5,219 nt of DNA from an uncultured Mucispirillum sp. GTDB taxonomy: Bacteria > Chrysiogenota > Deferribacteres > Deferribacterales > Mucispirillaceae. The stretch is from contig CAMEZN010000153.1 of the NCBI GenBank assembly GCA_945947845.1, forward strand, positions 1 to 5,219, in the 5' to 3' direction. The position numbers and the translations under genes were made by a program. Within the stretch, counting starts at the first letter, position 1, and each line of letters begins with the position of its first letter. Positions 4,944 to 5,219 of the stretch are shown piece by piece. The notes beneath the pieces are model-generated. The model ran no database searches and was not told where the DNA came from. It worked only from the letters and a program-made list of their open reading frames with translations.

Positions 4944-5192
4944 ATGTCAAATCTAACAGAAAAACATGAAGTTATTCCAGTCATTATGAAAAGCAGCAAC
5001 GGAGAGCTTGTTGTATCATCAAGAGATATTGCATCAGGTATAGGAAAAAAACACAAGGATATTCTTAAGAAAATCAGGGAAATTCTTAACGAGCGAGAAT
5101 TTTCGCTGGTTGAATATATTGATAACAAGGGTGAAAAACGACCAGAGTATTTATTGCCTAAAGACAGTTTTATTTTACTGCTTATGAACTAG
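4944..5192 (+). CDS. rha: Rha-type phage regulatory protein, interrupted by amber codons
   Basis: ATG 4944 has AAGGAG (4932-4937) six bases before it. The protein shows the Rha-family N-terminus: GELVVSSRDIASGIGKKHKDILKKIR (about residues 20-45), a divergent middle ending in a family-like strand (DNKGEKRPEYLLPKDSFILLLMN). Rha proteins are small phage regulators, known from lambdoid phages for affecting growth in hosts lacking integration host factor; their N-terminal domain is thought to bind DNA. A TAG stops the frame after 82 codons, in the middle of the domain. The same frame then continues QG, a second TAG, and NDFKRA to the window edge, and that continuation looks like normal Rha sequence. 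So the gene is either a pseudogene, a suppressed or recoded gene, or has base errors. It shares its upstream element with the BRO gene. Confidence 0.82.
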   Translation: MSNLTEKHEVIPVIMKSSNGELVVSSRDIASGIGKKHKDILKKIREILNEREFSLVEYIDNKGEKRPEYLLPKDSFILLLMN

Positions 5193-5219
5193 CAGGGATA
5201 GAATGATTTCAAAAGAGCC
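5190..5219 (+). other. in-frame TAG-CAG-GGA-TAG and continued Rha frame
   Basis: Codons 83 and 86 of the Rha frame are both TAG (5190-5192 and 5199-5201). The codons around them read LMN-TAG-QG-TAG-NDFKRA. From memory, Rha relatives have aromatic residues, often Tyr, at these sites (like NYQGYNDFKRAY); I could not check this. The frame is otherwise open to the last base of the window. Confidence 0.5.

Noticed and set aside
1..5219. CRISPR array, tRNA genes or insertion-sequence ends
   Set aside because: No regularly spaced repeats, tRNA cloverleaf or terminal inverted repeats with a transposase were seen on either strand.

Overview
This is an AT-rich stretch of what looks like a phage, prophage or phage-derived accessory region. 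All supported genes lie on the + strand. They are mostly small, densely packed and of unknown function, and they carry AGGAG-type ribosome binding sites a near-constant seven bases before ATG. Two recognisable phage regulators, a double BRO-N antirepressor and a Rha-type protein, sit at the right end. The AT-richness and the ribosome binding sites fit a low-GC host (Firmicutes, Fusobacteria or Brachyspira-like), but nothing here fixes the taxon.

Left part (1-1399). The window opens inside a gene for a von Willebrand factor A (VWA) protein with an intact metal-binding (MIDAS) motif; its 5' end lies upstream. It is followed by about 300 bases packed with inverted repeats: weak terminator-like hairpins, a 17-pair hairpin, and a possible 43-residue cationic peptide with a good ribosome binding site. 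A TATAAT box then leads into the first orphan gene (1400-1951).

Middle part (1952-3036). A 304-base gap between two orphan genes folds on paper into a multi-branched RNA of about 260 nt. It has a closing stem, one hairpin with a GCAA tetraloop and several bulged stems, and it is richer in GC than its surroundings. It ends just before the ribosome binding site of the second orphan gene (2256-2675). Next come a 41-codon gene and a small gene whose good start and whose long reading frame are in different frames, separated at a run of seven A's.

Right part (3037-5219). A DUF4160-DUF2442 gene pair lies between two nearly identical 31-base terminators, like an inserted cassette (moron). Then come the double BRO-N antirepressor, a terminator, and a Rha gene. 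The two regulator genes share a 35-base upstream element (32/35 identical). The Rha frame is interrupted by two TAG codons three codons apart, and the intact frame continues to the window edge.

The right end reads as phage regulatory genes that respond to or counter repression. The pair between terminators may be a toxin-antitoxin-like or fitness cassette. The most novel material is the structured RNA before the second orphan gene, the similar hairpin-rich block before the first, and the double amber interruption in Rha. No search or folding program was run; all structures were paired by eye.
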